A DNA stretch of 64,000 nucleotides from Arenibacter certesii DSM 19833. GTDB taxonomy: Bacteria; Bacteroidota; Bacteroidia; Flavobacteriales; Flavobacteriaceae. Within the stretch, counting starts at the first letter, position 1. Each line of letters starts with the position of its first letter. The translations under genes and the position numbers were made by a program. Below, piece after piece: positions 46,054-57,354 of the stretch. Below the pieces are notes generated by a model. It did not search any database and was not told the DNA's origin. It saw only the letters and a list, made by a program, of their open reading frames with translations. The stretch lies in assembly GCF_000429545.1 (NCBI RefSeq), contig NZ_AUCB01000022.1, forward strand, positions 18,937 through 82,936. The letters are read 5' to 3'.

Positions 46054-47295
46054 TTATTTTTTCTTCACCCATGTATTAATCGCATTGTGCTTGCCAGAAA
46101 GCACAACTTTATAAAATTTTGATGGTATTTCAGACAAGTCTATGACAGCCTTTTCCACACTTGCATCTACCTTGGCCATCAACTTATAATTATCTGTCCC
46201 CCCTTCAGCAAAATTATTTGTTGTGGCAATCCAAATAGCCATTTCTTGCTTAGGCTGGAAGGCACTCCATGTTAAAATTAATTCGTTGCCATTAAGTACT
46301 GCTGTGGCATTAGCCAAAGAAACTTCATGGGTAAGCGGTATGCCATCTAATTCCCAAGATTGTTCTTTATTGAGACTGATATTAAATGTGTGCAATATAG
46401 TGGGCATAATATCTACGATTCCTGGTATGCCTTCTTTAAAATGACCATTTAATTTCTTTTCATTGGTGAGCATCCAAGCACTGCGTTCTCTTTCAGACTG
46501 TCCGCCATGACCTTTGCCATCTTTTTCGCTCCTCCCATGATCGGTAGTAATCCAGACCTGCCAATTTTCCTCATAATTTTCTGTTCGATACTGAACGGCA
46601 TCCCATAGCCTTCCCATCTGATCGTCCATGATTTTCACTGCATCATAAAATCGTTCACTGTCACCATACCTATGGCCCATATCATCGGTGTACTGTAGGT
46701 ATACCCAACTTAGATCGGGAGCACTTTCTTTAATCACCCTAGTTGCCTCATTTACCACATGCTCATCAATCTTATGTATATATAGGCTATCATCATCATG
46801 GGGAAAATTAATTGTATCCTTCTCAAAGCCGTCAAATTGATAATCTAGTTTAAAGTTTCCATTAGCCATAAGGTTGGCCCCCACCAATTTGGTCCGGTTA
46901 TCTAGCCAAGTAGAAAAGATTGCCGTTTTTAATTCGGGTCTATATTCCGTTACATATCTAAAAATAGTCCAGTAATTATAATTAGGATCTTCTATTCCGT
47001 TTCCCCACACGTTATGTTTATTGGCCCAAGTACCCGTAATTAAACTGTTGTATCCTACGGCTGAGATAGTCGGACTTTCTGAAGGTCCTCCTTTTTCACC
47101 ACCCACATACGCACGGGTATATCCCTCTTTTCCAGCTATTAAATCTAGTTTAGGCGTCTCAAGTTTTTCAATAACATCTGCAGAAATCCCATCGGCAATT
47201 ACAAAAATCACCTTGGTTTTAGCTTCTTGTGAAATAACAAATGCATTAGAAATAAGTGCAACGCATAGGGTAATACAAATTTTAAAGTTCATCAC
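46054..47295 (-). CDS. secreted alkaline-phosphatase-superfamily phosphodiesterase
   Basis: A 413-residue exported enzyme (signal peptide ending FVISQ). Metal sites typical of nucleotide pyrophosphatase/phosphodiesterases are visible: VIFVIADGISADV (Asp), STWLDNRT, DDMGHRYGD (Asp and His) and TTDHGRSEKDGKGHGG (Asp, His, His). It would hydrolyse phosphomono- or diesters in the periplasm. It lies 29 bases downstream of a glycerophosphodiesterase gene on the same strand, suggesting a shared role in scavenging phosphate from lipid or nucleotide debris. Confidence 0.88.
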   Translation of the reverse strand: MMNFKICITLCVALISNAFVISQEAKTKVIFVIADGISADVIEKLETPKLDLIAGKEGYTRAYVGGEKGGPSESPTISAVGYNSLITGTWANKHNVWGNGIEDPNYNYWTIFRYVTEYRPELKTAIFSTWLDNRTKLVGANLMANGNFKLDYQFDGFEKDTINFPHDDDSLYIHKIDEHVVNEATRVIKESAPDLSWVYLQYTDDMGHRYGDSERFYDAVKIMDDQMGRLWDAVQYRTENYEENWQVWITTDHGRSEKDGKGHGGQSERERSAWMLTNEKKLNGHFKEGIPGIVDIMPTILHTFNISLNKEQSWELDGIPLTHEVSLANATAVLNGNELILTWSAFQPKQEMAIWIATTNNFAEGGTDNYKLMAKVDASVEKAVIDLSEIPSKFYKVVLSGKHNAINTWVKKK

Positions 47296-47324
47296 TTTAT
47301 TTTGATTGGTTTTACAAGCTCAAG

Positions 47325-48278
47325 TTACCCGCCAATTTGATAGTATTTAGCTTTAGTGCTGCTATCAGGAATCATTGAATTAATAGCTTTAAAGACCTCA
47401 ATAGGATAATCGGATTCAATTATACTTGCTCCATCTTTTAGAACCTCAATATAGGCTTTATCCCGTTCTGCGGATTCCTCTAGCTTATCGTAAGTAGATG
47501 CTGCAGAGATCATACACATAACTCCTTTAGCATTCAATAAATTATATATCCTATTATCCTCTTCCTTTATTCTAGGCCCAATATAGGCAATCATTTGTGT
47601 CCACGGAACACCAGAATTATCAAATTCCTTAAAATCTTCTTCAGTTTTAATGAAGGCTGAAAACATTCTATTCTTGTTTTTACTATAGTAAAAAACGGCC
47701 TCTGCTGCATTGTGAACGGTAACCATTACCACCGATTCCTCGTCAAATTCTTCAAGTTTTTGTGCCATCATAGAAAGGGGAACGTCTTTTTTATCTAGGT
47801 TCAAAATTGTCTTTCCCCTACTCCATTCAATGGCTTCCTTTAAGGTTGGTATTTGATGATTTGTGATATTTCCTTCGGCATCCTTCAACCTCAACCTCTT
47901 TAACTCTTCTAGGGTAAAGTCGGACACTTTACCCGTACCATTGGTAGTCCTTTCTAGCGTTGCATCATGTATTAGAACAATCACACTATCCTTGGTAAGC
48001 CTAGGGTCTACCTCAAAAATAGCAGGCGTATAAGAAAGCACCTCTTCCAAAGCTTCAATACTGTTTTCGGCGAAACCAATTGACTTTTGTCCTCTATGGC
48101 CACTAATTATAGGAATATCATTTCCCGTATATTCAAAGAAATCCCGAAGCTCATTAGCATTTTTTACGTTGATTACTTGTAATTTTTTAGTTTGACTTGT
48201 CAATTCTTGATAAGAACATAAACTCAAGAAAGAAATTAAAAGAAGTAACTTATTTATTTTTTTACGCATCATTTTCAT
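47325..48278 (-). CDS. glycerophosphodiester phosphodiesterase (secreted)
   Basis: A 317-residue exported GDPD-domain protein. It opens with a signal peptide (KLLLLISFLSLCSYQELTSQ), then the barrel with GHRGQKSIGFAENS (catalytic His, then Glu-Asn), EVDPRLTKDSVIVLIHD (Glu, Asp and the acid His) and LERTTNGTGKVSD. It cleaves glycerophosphodiesters to glycerol 3-phosphate and an alcohol. The next gene downstream in the operon encodes a phosphodiesterase/phosphatase. Confidence 0.9.
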   Translation of the reverse strand: MKMMRKKINKLLLLISFLSLCSYQELTSQTKKLQVINVKNANELRDFFEYTGNDIPIISGHRGQKSIGFAENSIEALEEVLSYTPAIFEVDPRLTKDSVIVLIHDATLERTTNGTGKVSDFTLEELKRLRLKDAEGNITNHQIPTLKEAIEWSRGKTILNLDKKDVPLSMMAQKLEEFDEESVVMVTVHNAAEAVFYYSKNKNRMFSAFIKTEEDFKEFDNSGVPWTQMIAYIGPRIKEEDNRIYNLLNAKGVMCMISAASTYDKLEESAERDKAYIEVLKDGASIIESDYPIEVFKAINSMIPDSSTKAKYYQIGG

Positions 48279-48484
48279 TAAAGACTTAAAAATTTAATTA
48301 ATAGAATAAACGAAATAAGAAATCATCTAGATAATTTATATGGAGGGAATTATATCATAAAAAGCGCCATAATGGTCTTAAATAGGTTAAACCTAAATCA
48401 AATTATATAAACTTAAAAATCCACAGGCTTTTACAGTGCGCTTTGCATATTAGGTTAGTACAAATTACCTCAATACATAATAGA

Positions 48485-50509
48485 CTACTGGGGGTAAATA
48501 ACAATTTTGCTTAAATCCGGAAAGTATCTTTCTAGTTTTACCGGCACTTTATCTATTAATCCAAAATGGGAAATATGACCTCTACGGGCAGATACCATAA
48601 CAATTAAATCGCTATCAGATATTTGCCTGGAAAGTGCAAGGAAATCTACCCATTCATTAAAAACGTTAAAGTTCAATGCCAAGGTTACTTTATTGTCTTT
48701 AGCAAATTTCTCTATTGCATTACGTGTTTCCTCACTACAATTCAGATTGATAGGAATAGATAGTTCCACAGATAATTTAGCTATCTTATTTATCCAAGTA
48801 ACAAAACCTTCTTCCAATTCTGCATTTGGCGGAACAATTAAAAATATTCTTTTATGGTTGGTCAGTGGAATTTCAAAATTACAAATGAAAAGGGTTTTCT
48901 CCGTGTTTTCCAGGATACTCTCCATTTTATCCCCAATTATTTTATCCAAAAACCCAGCCTTCTGAGGCCATCCCAATAAAATAATATCTGCCATAATTTC
49001 TTTGGCGGTTCTAGATATACCGCTGGCGGCGTTATGGTCTATAGTCGCCTTAACAATAGCATGCGTATCCGAGGCTGCGGTTTCATTAATAAATCTTTCC
49101 AAACCCTGTTTGGCCTTAATAATTGTTTTCTCCGCTTCATCAGTATTGGGGACAACCGTTAATATGGATAGCGGGTTAATGGATTTCTTATCCTTTATTA
49201 ATACGGCAAAATCTAAGACCTTTTCAATATTGATCAGGTTAGCGATAGGTATAAGGATGTGTTCTTTATTTGGCCCAGTCGGCAAAAGCACTTCTTCTTC
49301 CTCATCTTCATTTTTAATAATCATTTTTGCAGCGCTTTCCGTAGCAAAAGAGGCTATAATACAAGTAACTAGAATTAACACCACGGTTCCGTTAAGAATA
49401 TTAGCATCTAAGATTCCCGCATTATATCCCACTAAAATCACAGCTAAGGTTGCTGCAGCATGCGAACTACTTAAACCAAAAATAAGTCGACGCTGTCCTT
49501 TAGAGAATTTAAATATTTTCTGGGTAAAAAAGGCTGCGGCCCATTTTCCAAAAATTGCAACAATCGTTAAAGATCCTGCAATAATCAATGCCATGGGTCC
49601 ACTTAATATTACACTAACATCCACAATCATCCCCACGCTAATAAGGAAAAAAGGGATAAAAAGGGAGTTTCCAATAAATTCAATTCGGTTCATCAGTGCA
49701 GATGAGTGCGGAATAAGCTTATTGAGGGCCAAACCAGCAACAAAAGCTCCAATAATGGACTCAAGTCCGGCAATCTCGGCTAAAAATGCCGCGAAGAAAA
49801 CCACAGATAGGACAAAAATATAATGTGAATGCCTTTCACTCCCCATCTTACTAAAAAACCATTGTGCAATTCGCGGAATCACGAAGAACATAAATGCAGA
49901 GAACAATAATAAAGATATGCCAAGACGGATCCAAAATTCCTGTGTAAGTCCGCCATCATGAGAGCCTAAGATTACGGCTAACATAATAAGCACCGCCGTA
50001 TCGGTTAAAATAGTACCTCCTACGGTTATAGCAACGGCCGCATTTTTTGAAACTCCCAGCCTACTAACTATCGGATAGGTAACCAACGTGTGGGTAGCGA
50101 ACATACTTGAGGTAAGCAAACTGGCGTTAAAATTGAATCCTAATAAATAATAACATACTGGAAAACCTATAGTTATAGGAATTGTAAAGGTGAGAAATCC
50201 GAACAATACACTTTTGTTTCTCGTTGCCTTAAACTCATTTAAGTCTAATTCAAGACCAGCAATAAACATTATATAGAGTAACCCAATAGTAGAAAAGACA
50301 TCTACAAATAGACTCTTTTCTAAAATATTCAATCCAGCTGGACCAATGATAATTCCCGATATGATCAACCCAATGATTCCTGGAATTCTAATCCTATGCA
50401 ATACTACAGGAGCCAATAAAATAATAAAGAGAATTAACGAAAAAATTAATATCGGACTTCGGAGGGGTAAATGAAACTCTTCTATAAGTTGATTAATAAT
50501 TACATCCAT
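48485..50509 (-). CDS. CPA2 cation:proton antiporter with Usp-like cytosolic tail
   Basis: A 674-residue membrane protein. About twelve hydrophobic segments fill residues ~18-400, with the CPA2/Na_H_Exchanger patterns AGLELDLNEFK, TGTILTDTAV-like and GAFVAGLALNKL. The last ~260 residues are soluble and look like two Usp-type half domains (EHILIPIANLINIEKV; ILLGWPQKAGFLDK; KRIFLIVPPNAELEEGF), a usual add-on for regulation by nucleotides. It exchanges K+ or Na+ for H+ across the inner membrane. Monocistronic. Confidence 0.9.
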   Translation of the reverse strand: MDVIINQLIEEFHLPLRSPILIFSLILFIILLAPVVLHRIRIPGIIGLIISGIIIGPAGLNILEKSLFVDVFSTIGLLYIMFIAGLELDLNEFKATRNKSVLFGFLTFTIPITIGFPVCYYLLGFNFNASLLTSSMFATHTLVTYPIVSRLGVSKNAAVAITVGGTILTDTAVLIMLAVILGSHDGGLTQEFWIRLGISLLLFSAFMFFVIPRIAQWFFSKMGSERHSHYIFVLSVVFFAAFLAEIAGLESIIGAFVAGLALNKLIPHSSALMNRIEFIGNSLFIPFFLISVGMIVDVSVILSGPMALIIAGSLTIVAIFGKWAAAFFTQKIFKFSKGQRRLIFGLSSSHAAATLAVILVGYNAGILDANILNGTVVLILVTCIIASFATESAAKMIIKNEDEEEEVLLPTGPNKEHILIPIANLINIEKVLDFAVLIKDKKSINPLSILTVVPNTDEAEKTIIKAKQGLERFINETAASDTHAIVKATIDHNAASGISRTAKEIMADIILLGWPQKAGFLDKIIGDKMESILENTEKTLFICNFEIPLTNHKRIFLIVPPNAELEEGFVTWINKIAKLSVELSIPINLNCSEETRNAIEKFAKDNKVTLALNFNVFNEWVDFLALSRQISDSDLIVMVSARRGHISHFGLIDKVPVKLERYFPDLSKIVIYPQ

Positions 50510-50799
50510 GATTCACAGTATAGTAAAAAGATTAAACTGAAAGTAGCAGACAACAACAATTTTCTGTTGCGTTCTAATACGACTTTTACGCAACTAATAT
50601 ACACTGAAAGGCTTTATTTAAAGCATCAATAACACTTCTAAGCAAGAATAAGTTTCCAATATCTTTAATAGAAATTTAGAAAACTATTATTTCATCTAGA
50701 CACATCTACAGTAAATTTCTGATAATCAAATTAAAAAGATATATCCTTCTATCTCAAATACACAATAAACAATAAAACCCTTATAAGTCCATTTAGGCC

Positions 50800-52143
50800 T
50801 TAGATCTTTTTAACCTTTCCAGCTCCATTGGGTTTACTAAGGGATTTACTTAGAGTCTCTAAGGAAATTCCTTTAGTTTCCGGCATAAAAAAGGCTACAA
50901 AGAGCAGTTGTAAAACCATCATGAAAGCAAAAATGGCAAATACTGTCCCTGCCCCTATTGCCGTAAACAAAACGGGTATTAAAGACGGAATAACTGCTGC
51001 CAAGATCCAGTGTACGGAGCTACCGAACGACTGACCTGACCCTCGTAAATGATTTGGGAAAATTTCGGATATAAACACCCAGATGACCGTACCTTGCCCT
51101 ACGGCATGTGCCGCAATGAACAGGAATAGAAATATGGCTACGGACATCCCCTCCCAATTAAAGTAAAAGGCGCATGATACTAGAGAAAGTGATACGATAT
51201 ATCCAAAAGACCCGATGTACATTAATTGCTTTCGTCCAAATCTGTCGATAAGAAAAATACCCAAGAGCGTAAAAAGAAGATTAGTAACCCCTATTCCAAT
51301 ACTACTTAATAATGCCGTACTTTCTCCTAGTCCGGACTCTTCCAATATTCTAGGGGCATAGTACAAGAAGGCATTTATTCCAGATGCTTGGTTAAAAAAA
51401 GCCATACAGAAGGCAAGAATTAATGGGAAGCGATATTTTTTCATAAAAATGTTCTCTCTTGGAACCTTATTCTCATTTTCCTGATTTATTTCCAACAACA
51501 TTGTTTCCACATCCTGACCTGGATTTATAACTTGGAGTACCTTTCTGGCTTCGTTGGTTCGCAGCTTTGTAAGAAGCCATCTAGGGCTCTGAGGAACAGT
51601 AAGAATAAACAGCGTGTAAATTATAGCAGGAATGGCTTCTACCCCTAGCATCCATCGCCACGCATTTTCACCCATGCCACTTAATAAGTAATTGGATAGG
51701 AAGGCAACCAATATCCCGAATACGATATTGAATTGATACAGCCCAACCAATTTCCCCCTATCCTTGGCCGGAGCTATTTCAGAAATATACGCTGGTGCTG
51801 CAATAGTGGAGGCCCCAACTCCCAATCCCCCTAAAAATCTAAAAATGGCAAAAGTAGTAGGATCATTCGCCAATGCTGACCCCACTGCAGATACCGTATA
51901 AAAGACCCCAATCCAGAACAAGGTTTTCTTTCTTCCCAATCTATTGGTAGGTATACCTCCTAACAAAGCACCAACCACGGTCCCCCACAAGGCCATGGCC
52001 ATAACTACAGTTCCATGAAATACATCAGAGGACCCCCATAGCAGTTGTAATTTTTTATCGGCACCGGATATTACCACAGTGTCAAATCCAAATAAAAATC
52101 CTGCTAAAGCTGCCGTTATAGACCACACCAGTATTTTCTTCAT
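50800..52143 (-). CDS. sugar porter (MFS)
   Basis: A 447-residue MFS protein with 12 membrane helices and the sugar porter signatures: GFDTVVISGA at the first helix, NRLGRKK after helix 2, PAYISEIAPAKDRGKLVG near helix 5, PQSPRWLL in the central loop, and PETKGISLE at the C-terminus. It probably imports a hexose or pentose by proton symport. No sugar-use genes are next to it. Monocistronic. Confidence 0.92.
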   Translation of the reverse strand: MKKILVWSITAALAGFLFGFDTVVISGADKKLQLLWGSSDVFHGTVVMAMALWGTVVGALLGGIPTNRLGRKKTLFWIGVFYTVSAVGSALANDPTTFAIFRFLGGLGVGASTIAAPAYISEIAPAKDRGKLVGLYQFNIVFGILVAFLSNYLLSGMGENAWRWMLGVEAIPAIIYTLFILTVPQSPRWLLTKLRTNEARKVLQVINPGQDVETMLLEINQENENKVPRENIFMKKYRFPLILAFCMAFFNQASGINAFLYYAPRILEESGLGESTALLSSIGIGVTNLLFTLLGIFLIDRFGRKQLMYIGSFGYIVSLSLVSCAFYFNWEGMSVAIFLFLFIAAHAVGQGTVIWVFISEIFPNHLRGSGQSFGSSVHWILAAVIPSLIPVLFTAIGAGTVFAIFAFMMVLQLLFVAFFMPETKGISLETLSKSLSKPNGAGKVKKI

Positions 52144-52725
52144 ATCGCTATAATTAAGTTAGGGTATTGTATTACCAATTATCAAGAATTAATTTCTCCA
52201 GTTATCTTCTATTACGATTCTGCTAACACCATCCTAACAAACAAAAAAATAGCTAAAGACCAATGATTTACATGTGAAAAACTAACAGTTGCTACCAATA
52301 TCAATCATACTAAGGTAACTAAAAAGTTTAAATCTAAAATAGCGTAGTTAGCGCAAGACTTAAAATATTTGAGTCACTATTTATGACTGCTCTTATAATG
52401 ACCTTATGGATTTTTAAAAGGAAAGTAATGTAGGAAAACCGCATTGAATTTATTGTTTAGGACACGGCTAATCAAAAATCATTTTGGTGGACCTGCAAAT
52501 CGGTATTAATTACTAACAAATTGCAAGGCATTACCCGCATTGAGACTCAATTTATATTCTGTTGGCCATTATATAGAATACTATGGAATAGCTACTATTC
52601 CAATAAGTTCATCAATAATCTATCCTTTATAGGTCAGAATTAAAGGTCTTGATCACAAAGTCCTTGCAATACCACCAAGATTTAAAACAAATCTCCTTAC
52701 TTTTATCGCTCTAAAAATAAAAACC
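52144..52725. other. long divergent intergenic region
   Basis: About 580 bases between the sugar porter (minus) and panB (plus). It must hold two promoters. No ORF, repeat or structured RNA was recognised. Confidence 0.45.
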
Positions 52726-53544
52726 ATGTCTGTTGCCAAAAAAGAATACAAAAGAGTGACTGTAAAATCGCTCGTTGATATGAAACAAAACGGGGAGAAA
52801 ATATCCATGCTAACTGCCTATGATTATTCCATGGCGAAAATTGTGGATGCTGCTAATGTTGATGTGATTTTAGTGGGCGATTCGGCTAGTAATGTAATGG
52901 CCGGTCATGAGACTACCCTACCTATTACTTTAGATCAAATGATCTATCACGCCTCTTCCGTAATCCGTGCAGTACAAAGGGCACTTGTAGTCGTAGATAT
53001 TCCATTTGGAAGTTATCAAAGTGATCCTAAGGAAGCACTTCGATCCGCAATCCGTATCATGAAAGAGAGTGGTGCACACGCTGTAAAGGTTGAAGGTGGA
53101 CAAGAAATTAAGGATTCGGTGAAACGTATTTTAAATGCTGGTATTCCCGTAATGGGCCATTTAGGATTAACCCCGCAGTCGATATATAAATTTGGCACTT
53201 ATACCGTTAGGGCCAAGGAAGATGAAGAAGCACAAAAATTAAAGAATGATGCCAAAATGCTTGAGAAAATTGGCTGTTTCGCAATTGTACTAGAAAAAAT
53301 TCCCGCAGCATTAGCTAAGGAGGTAGCCGAAAGTGTATCTATTCCTATTATTGGTATTGGGGCAGGAAACGGTGTAGATGGACAAGTTTTAGTTGTTCAC
53401 GACCTATTGGGAATTACACAGGAGTTTAATCCTAGGTTCTTACGTAGATACCTAAATCTATATGAGGAAATGAGTAGTGCCATTTCACAATATGTAGACG
53501 ATGTAAAGACCAAGGACTTCCCAAGTGATGAGGAACAATATTAA
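52726..53544 (+). CDS. panB: 3-methyl-2-oxobutanoate hydroxymethyltransferase
   Basis: A 272-residue (beta/alpha)8 enzyme that adds a hydroxymethyl group from methylene-tetrahydrofolate to 2-oxoisovalerate in pantothenate synthesis. Diagnostic motifs: [33 protein letters not shown] (metal ligand Asp), HAVKVEGG (substrate Lys), [11 protein letters not shown] and [18 protein letters not shown]. Length is typical. It precedes a pseudouridine synthase gene by 51 bases. Confidence 0.96.
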   Translation: MSVAKKEYKRVTVKSLVDMKQNGEKISMLTAYDYSMAKIVDAANVDVILVGDSASNVMAGHETTLPITLDQMIYHASSVIRAVQRALVVVDIPFGSYQSDPKEALRSAIRIMKESGAHAVKVEGGQEIKDSVKRILNAGIPVMGHLGLTPQSIYKFGTYTVRAKEDEEAQKLKNDAKMLEKIGCFAIVLEKIPAALAKEVAESVSIPIIGIGAGNGVDGQVLVVHDLLGITQEFNPRFLRRYLNLYEEMSSAISQYVDDVKTKDFPSDEEQY

Positions 53545-53595
53545 TATTAACTAGGTATCTCTTAAATTCTTTAACCCCCTTTATCAAAGTCAGCA

Positions 53596-54303
53596 GTGTC
53601 AAAAGAAGTACAAAAAGAACATTCCAACCCTTCTAATTTACAAGTGATTTATGAGGACAATCACCTAATCGCCATAAATAAAAGGGCAGGTGATATTGTA
53701 CAGGGCGATAAAACAGGGGACACGCCCTTAAGTGAGGTTGTTAAGGAATATCTAAAGTTAAAATACAATAAACCGGGCAATGTCTACCTTGGCGTTGCCC
53801 ATAGGTTAGACAGGCCTACTACAGGTATAGTAGTCTTCGCAAAAACCTCTAAGGCCTTACCAAGACTGAATAAGCTATTTGCCGAAAAAGATGCTAAGAA
53901 AACCTATTGGGCAATAGTGAAAAATATGCCAAAAAAGGAAAGTGATACCTTGGTACATTGGTTAAAACGCAATCCGAAACAAAATAAATCCTACGCACAT
54001 AAAAATGAGGTGATAGATAGTAAGAAGGCTATCCTAAACTATAACGTAATTCAGAAATTAGATCGTTATACCCTATTAGAAATAGATTTAAAGACGGGAA
54101 GGCATCATCAAATCCGTTCACAACTTGCCGCTTCGGGATGCCCCATAAAGGGAGACTTAAAATATGGATCAGATAGAAGTAATAAGGACGGTAGCATACA
54201 TTTGCATGCTCGGAAATTAAGCTTTATGCATCCAGTAAAGAAGGAGCAATTAGACCTTGTTGCACCATTACCTAATGAAAGTTTATGGGATGCCTGCAAG
54301 TAA
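53596..54303 (+). CDS. RluA-family pseudouridine synthase
   Basis: A 235-residue single-domain RNA pseudouridine synthase. The catalytic loop is AHRLDRPTTGIVVFAKT with the active Asp; the rest shows PARALYV-equivalent sequence and a GRHHQIRSQLAASGCPIKGDLKYG block near the end. Start is GTG at 53596; no S4 domain is present. Target base (rRNA or tRNA) is unknown. It lies close downstream of panB. Confidence 0.88.
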   Translation: MSKEVQKEHSNPSNLQVIYEDNHLIAINKRAGDIVQGDKTGDTPLSEVVKEYLKLKYNKPGNVYLGVAHRLDRPTTGIVVFAKTSKALPRLNKLFAEKDAKKTYWAIVKNMPKKESDTLVHWLKRNPKQNKSYAHKNEVIDSKKAILNYNVIQKLDRYTLLEIDLKTGRHHQIRSQLAASGCPIKGDLKYGSDRSNKDGSIHLHARKLSFMHPVKKEQLDLVAPLPNESLWDACK

Positions 54304-54489
54304 TTGATTAGCACCATAAATCAATCTAAAACCTCCTACAAACCCCAGGTTACCACTTACCCATAAGCGGAATAAACATCTTGTGACGCAAATCTTGTTC
54401 TCCTTGCGGCTTATTAACCGCAAGACGTACTCCAAAATAGGTTATTAAACGCTATATTTCTCAAAATTTTTACTTTGCACCCTAACAAT

Positions 54490-56034
54490 CTATCGGGTTA
54501 TTACCGCTGCTTTCTCCCTAATTACTTGCGCAACAGGCTTATTATGTAAGTGACTCTCTAACCAAGAAAGTATATCTAGGTATAAAAAGGCCCGTTTTTC
54601 ATAAGGGTGGTCTTCGTATTTTTTTAATTCTATATACAGCTTATTAAATTCATTAGGTAGTTCGTGCGGATAAATATCGCCCAAACGTCTTAAGAATTTA
54701 ATCATTTCCTTCTGTACAGCATGTAGGTCGTTCATTTTCAACAAAAACTTATAGGTACTCTTCAGCTGCACCTCCAAGTGATAATCCATACCCGCCTCAT
54801 AATGAGCTATTAAACTTAACACCCTGGAGAAACACATTAGATCCTCCCGCATTTTAAGATTCTTGTTGTTAATAATACGCTTTAGATATTGTATACACAT
54901 CTTATTATTACCCATTCCAAAATAGAGACAGGCAATTTTGTAATACAATACCATAATATGGTGTTCATCTATACGATCCCTATGTTTGGAAATTCCGTAT
55001 TCAACAATTTTCACCAAATACTCCCCCTTATCAAAAGTTCCCTCCATAAAATGAAGGTTCAGCTTGTTAGAATTGATGTAGATAAATGCAAGAGAAGTTA
55101 GGTTATCATTGGTGGGGAAATCCTTACTAACTACAATTTCCTCCAATTTCTCCAATGTTTCCTTAAACTGGGAGCTATACCTTACATAGAACAAAGATTC
55201 CAACAAATAATGGTTTCCCTTTAGGAAAAAAACTGGATTAAGGGAAATCATCATCTTATTTTCATAAAACAAATCAACCCATTTACTCGAATACTTATAA
55301 CATGACAAAAAATCCTGGGTTAAAAAGCTATACCACAGATGGGCTTTATAGAGCCATAGTTTCTCACGAAACCCAAGCTCTTTCATTTTAATCTTTGGTA
55401 AATGGTTATCAAAATAAACTTTTACGCGCTTAAAGTCTTCATCACTTCGCACATACCCTATTTTCAACATCTGTCCATACAACTGAATTGCGAGGTTAGA
55501 AAGTTTACTGGTAGTAACATTTTGCCTAGACAATTCCTTAGCCTGTTCGGTAAGTTCATCGGCCCTATCAGGGATACTACGGGTAATATACTGTGTTTCA
55601 ATAACTTTCTCTAATTCTACAATTTCATAGGCTACGTTCTTCTCTTCATTCTCTATAGCGGTGAGTTTGGTCTTATCTAGAATTTTTAAGCTTTGCTTGT
55701 AGAGTCCTTTTTGGTAAAGTATGGTGGCAAAATCCAACTGTTCCCTTAATTGAACCCTAATATTTTGGTTAACCGGATTTAATCTTAAGCTCACTAATAT
55801 TTGGCGGTATAGATGCGCCTTTAAATTAGATAACTGGGCTTTTTTAACTATGCCATTTTCCAGTATTAGTTTTTCATCATACACTTTTATTTTGTCCAAT
55901 AAATTAAATAGCGCCAAGAACTTTGCATCGGTGTTAACTCCTAGGCGACCGACGTATAGTTTAAACTGACGTTTTTCTGACTTTGAAAGTGATTTAACCA
56001 AAACAAATAATGCATCTTTATGGGCATTTGTCAT
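54490..56034 (-). CDS. TPR-like helical protein of unknown function
   Basis: A 514-residue protein made almost entirely of amphipathic helices, consistent with an alpha-solenoid of TPR-like pairs (for instance KSLKILDKTKLTAIENEEK and KIACLYFGMGNNKMCIQYLKRI). No signal peptide or membrane segment, so cytosolic. It begins with TNAHKDALFVLVKSLSKSEKRQFKLYVG. Homologues of similar size are common in Flavobacteriia, but I know of no assigned role. Divergent from leuA across 147 bases. Confidence 0.6.
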   Translation of the reverse strand: MTNAHKDALFVLVKSLSKSEKRQFKLYVGRLGVNTDAKFLALFNLLDKIKVYDEKLILENGIVKKAQLSNLKAHLYRQILVSLRLNPVNQNIRVQLREQLDFATILYQKGLYKQSLKILDKTKLTAIENEEKNVAYEIVELEKVIETQYITRSIPDRADELTEQAKELSRQNVTTSKLSNLAIQLYGQMLKIGYVRSDEDFKRVKVYFDNHLPKIKMKELGFREKLWLYKAHLWYSFLTQDFLSCYKYSSKWVDLFYENKMMISLNPVFFLKGNHYLLESLFYVRYSSQFKETLEKLEEIVVSKDFPTNDNLTSLAFIYINSNKLNLHFMEGTFDKGEYLVKIVEYGISKHRDRIDEHHIMVLYYKIACLYFGMGNNKMCIQYLKRIINNKNLKMREDLMCFSRVLSLIAHYEAGMDYHLEVQLKSTYKFLLKMNDLHAVQKEMIKFLRRLGDIYPHELPNEFNKLYIELKKYEDHPYEKRAFLYLDILSWLESHLHNKPVAQVIREKAAVITR

Positions 56035-56181
56035 CGTAATATAAAAGGTTTATGTTGTTGATAATAAGCGCTTTACCTATTATAAAAAGTTCCTCACCAT
56101 TGTAAATACATTTTTTACCACACCTCTAGGGAACCTTTTAGCAGTATATTCGTAAAGTGCATATAAAATTACGCAAATATA

Positions 56182-57354
56182 ATGAGCAAAGATAAGGTAC
56201 ATATTTTTGATACAACACTTAGAGATGGGGAGCAAGTACCCGGTTGTAAATTGGACACAGAGCAGAAATTGATAATCGCCGAAAGATTAGATTTATTGGG
56301 CGTTGATGTTATTGAAGCAGGTTTTCCAATTTCTAGTCCAGGGGACTTCAATTCCGTTCATGAGATTTCAAAATTAGTAAAAAATGCATCGGTCTGCGGT
56401 CTTACCCGTGCCGTAAAAAAGGATATTGAAGCCGCTGCGGAAGCTCTTAAAATGGCTAAGAGGCCTAGAATACATACTGGAATAGGAACTTCGGATTCAC
56501 ACATTAAATATAAGTTCAACTCCAATAAAGAAGCCATTATAGAAAGGGCTGTGTCAGCTGTAAAATACGCTAAGACTTTTGTGGAGGATATTGAATTTTA
56601 TGCTGAAGATGCAGGACGGACAGACAATGAATTTTTAGCTAGGGTTTGTGAAGCCGTAATTAAGGCTGGAGCTACGGTTTTAAATATACCAGATACCACA
56701 GGGTACTGTCTTCCTGAAGAATACGGGGCAAAAATAAAATATTTAAAAGAAAATGTGACCGGAATAGACAAGGCTATTCTTTCTTGCCACTGTCATAATG
56801 ACCTTGGACTTGCCACTGCCAATTCCATTGCGGGGGTAATTAACGGCGCTAGACAGATAGAATGTACTATTAACGGGATTGGAGAAAGGGCAGGAAATAC
56901 TTCCTTAGAAGAAGTAGTAATGATATTAAGACAACATCCTACCTTAAACTTGGATACCAATATAAACAGTAAGTTGCTATATGATACCAGCCAGATGGTA
57001 TCTCAAAAAATGGGAGTTTATGTACAACCCAATAAAGCTATTGTAGGAGCAAACGCTTTTGCCCATAGTTCTGGGATCCATCAAGATGGTGTTATTAAGA
57101 ATAGGGAAACCTATGAGATAATAGACCCTGCTGATGTTGGCGTTACCGAATCGTCTATTGTGCTTACGGCAAGAAGTGGAAGAGCTGCATTGGCATACCG
57201 TGCAAAAAATGTAGGATACGAACTTACAAAAACACAGTTAGACCAAGTTTACGAGGAATTCTTAAGCTTTGCCGACAAAAAGAAGGAAATTATGAACGAA
57301 GATATCCATGATATTATCGTTGCAAGTGGAATCTCAATAGAAATTACTGTTTAA
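56182..57354 (+). CDS. leuA: 2-isopropylmalate synthase, short form
   Basis: A 390-residue enzyme that condenses acetyl-CoA with 2-oxoisovalerate in leucine synthesis. Catalytic motifs: [13 protein letters not shown] (metal ligand Asp), [25 protein letters not shown] (metal His) and [11 protein letters not shown]. The protein is about 120-130 residues shorter than LeuA with the C-terminal LeuA_dimer domain, so the leucine feedback domain appears to be absent; activity is expected to be less sensitive to leucine. The stop is immediately followed by the leuB ATG. Confidence 0.92.
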   Translation: MSKDKVHIFDTTLRDGEQVPGCKLDTEQKLIIAERLDLLGVDVIEAGFPISSPGDFNSVHEISKLVKNASVCGLTRAVKKDIEAAAEALKMAKRPRIHTGIGTSDSHIKYKFNSNKEAIIERAVSAVKYAKTFVEDIEFYAEDAGRTDNEFLARVCEAVIKAGATVLNIPDTTGYCLPEEYGAKIKYLKENVTGIDKAILSCHCHNDLGLATANSIAGVINGARQIECTINGIGERAGNTSLEEVVMILRQHPTLNLDTNINSKLLYDTSQMVSQKMGVYVQPNKAIVGANAFAHSSGIHQDGVIKNRETYEIIDPADVGVTESSIVLTARSGRAALAYRAKNVGYELTKTQLDQVYEEFLSFADKKKEIMNEDIHDIIVASGISIEITV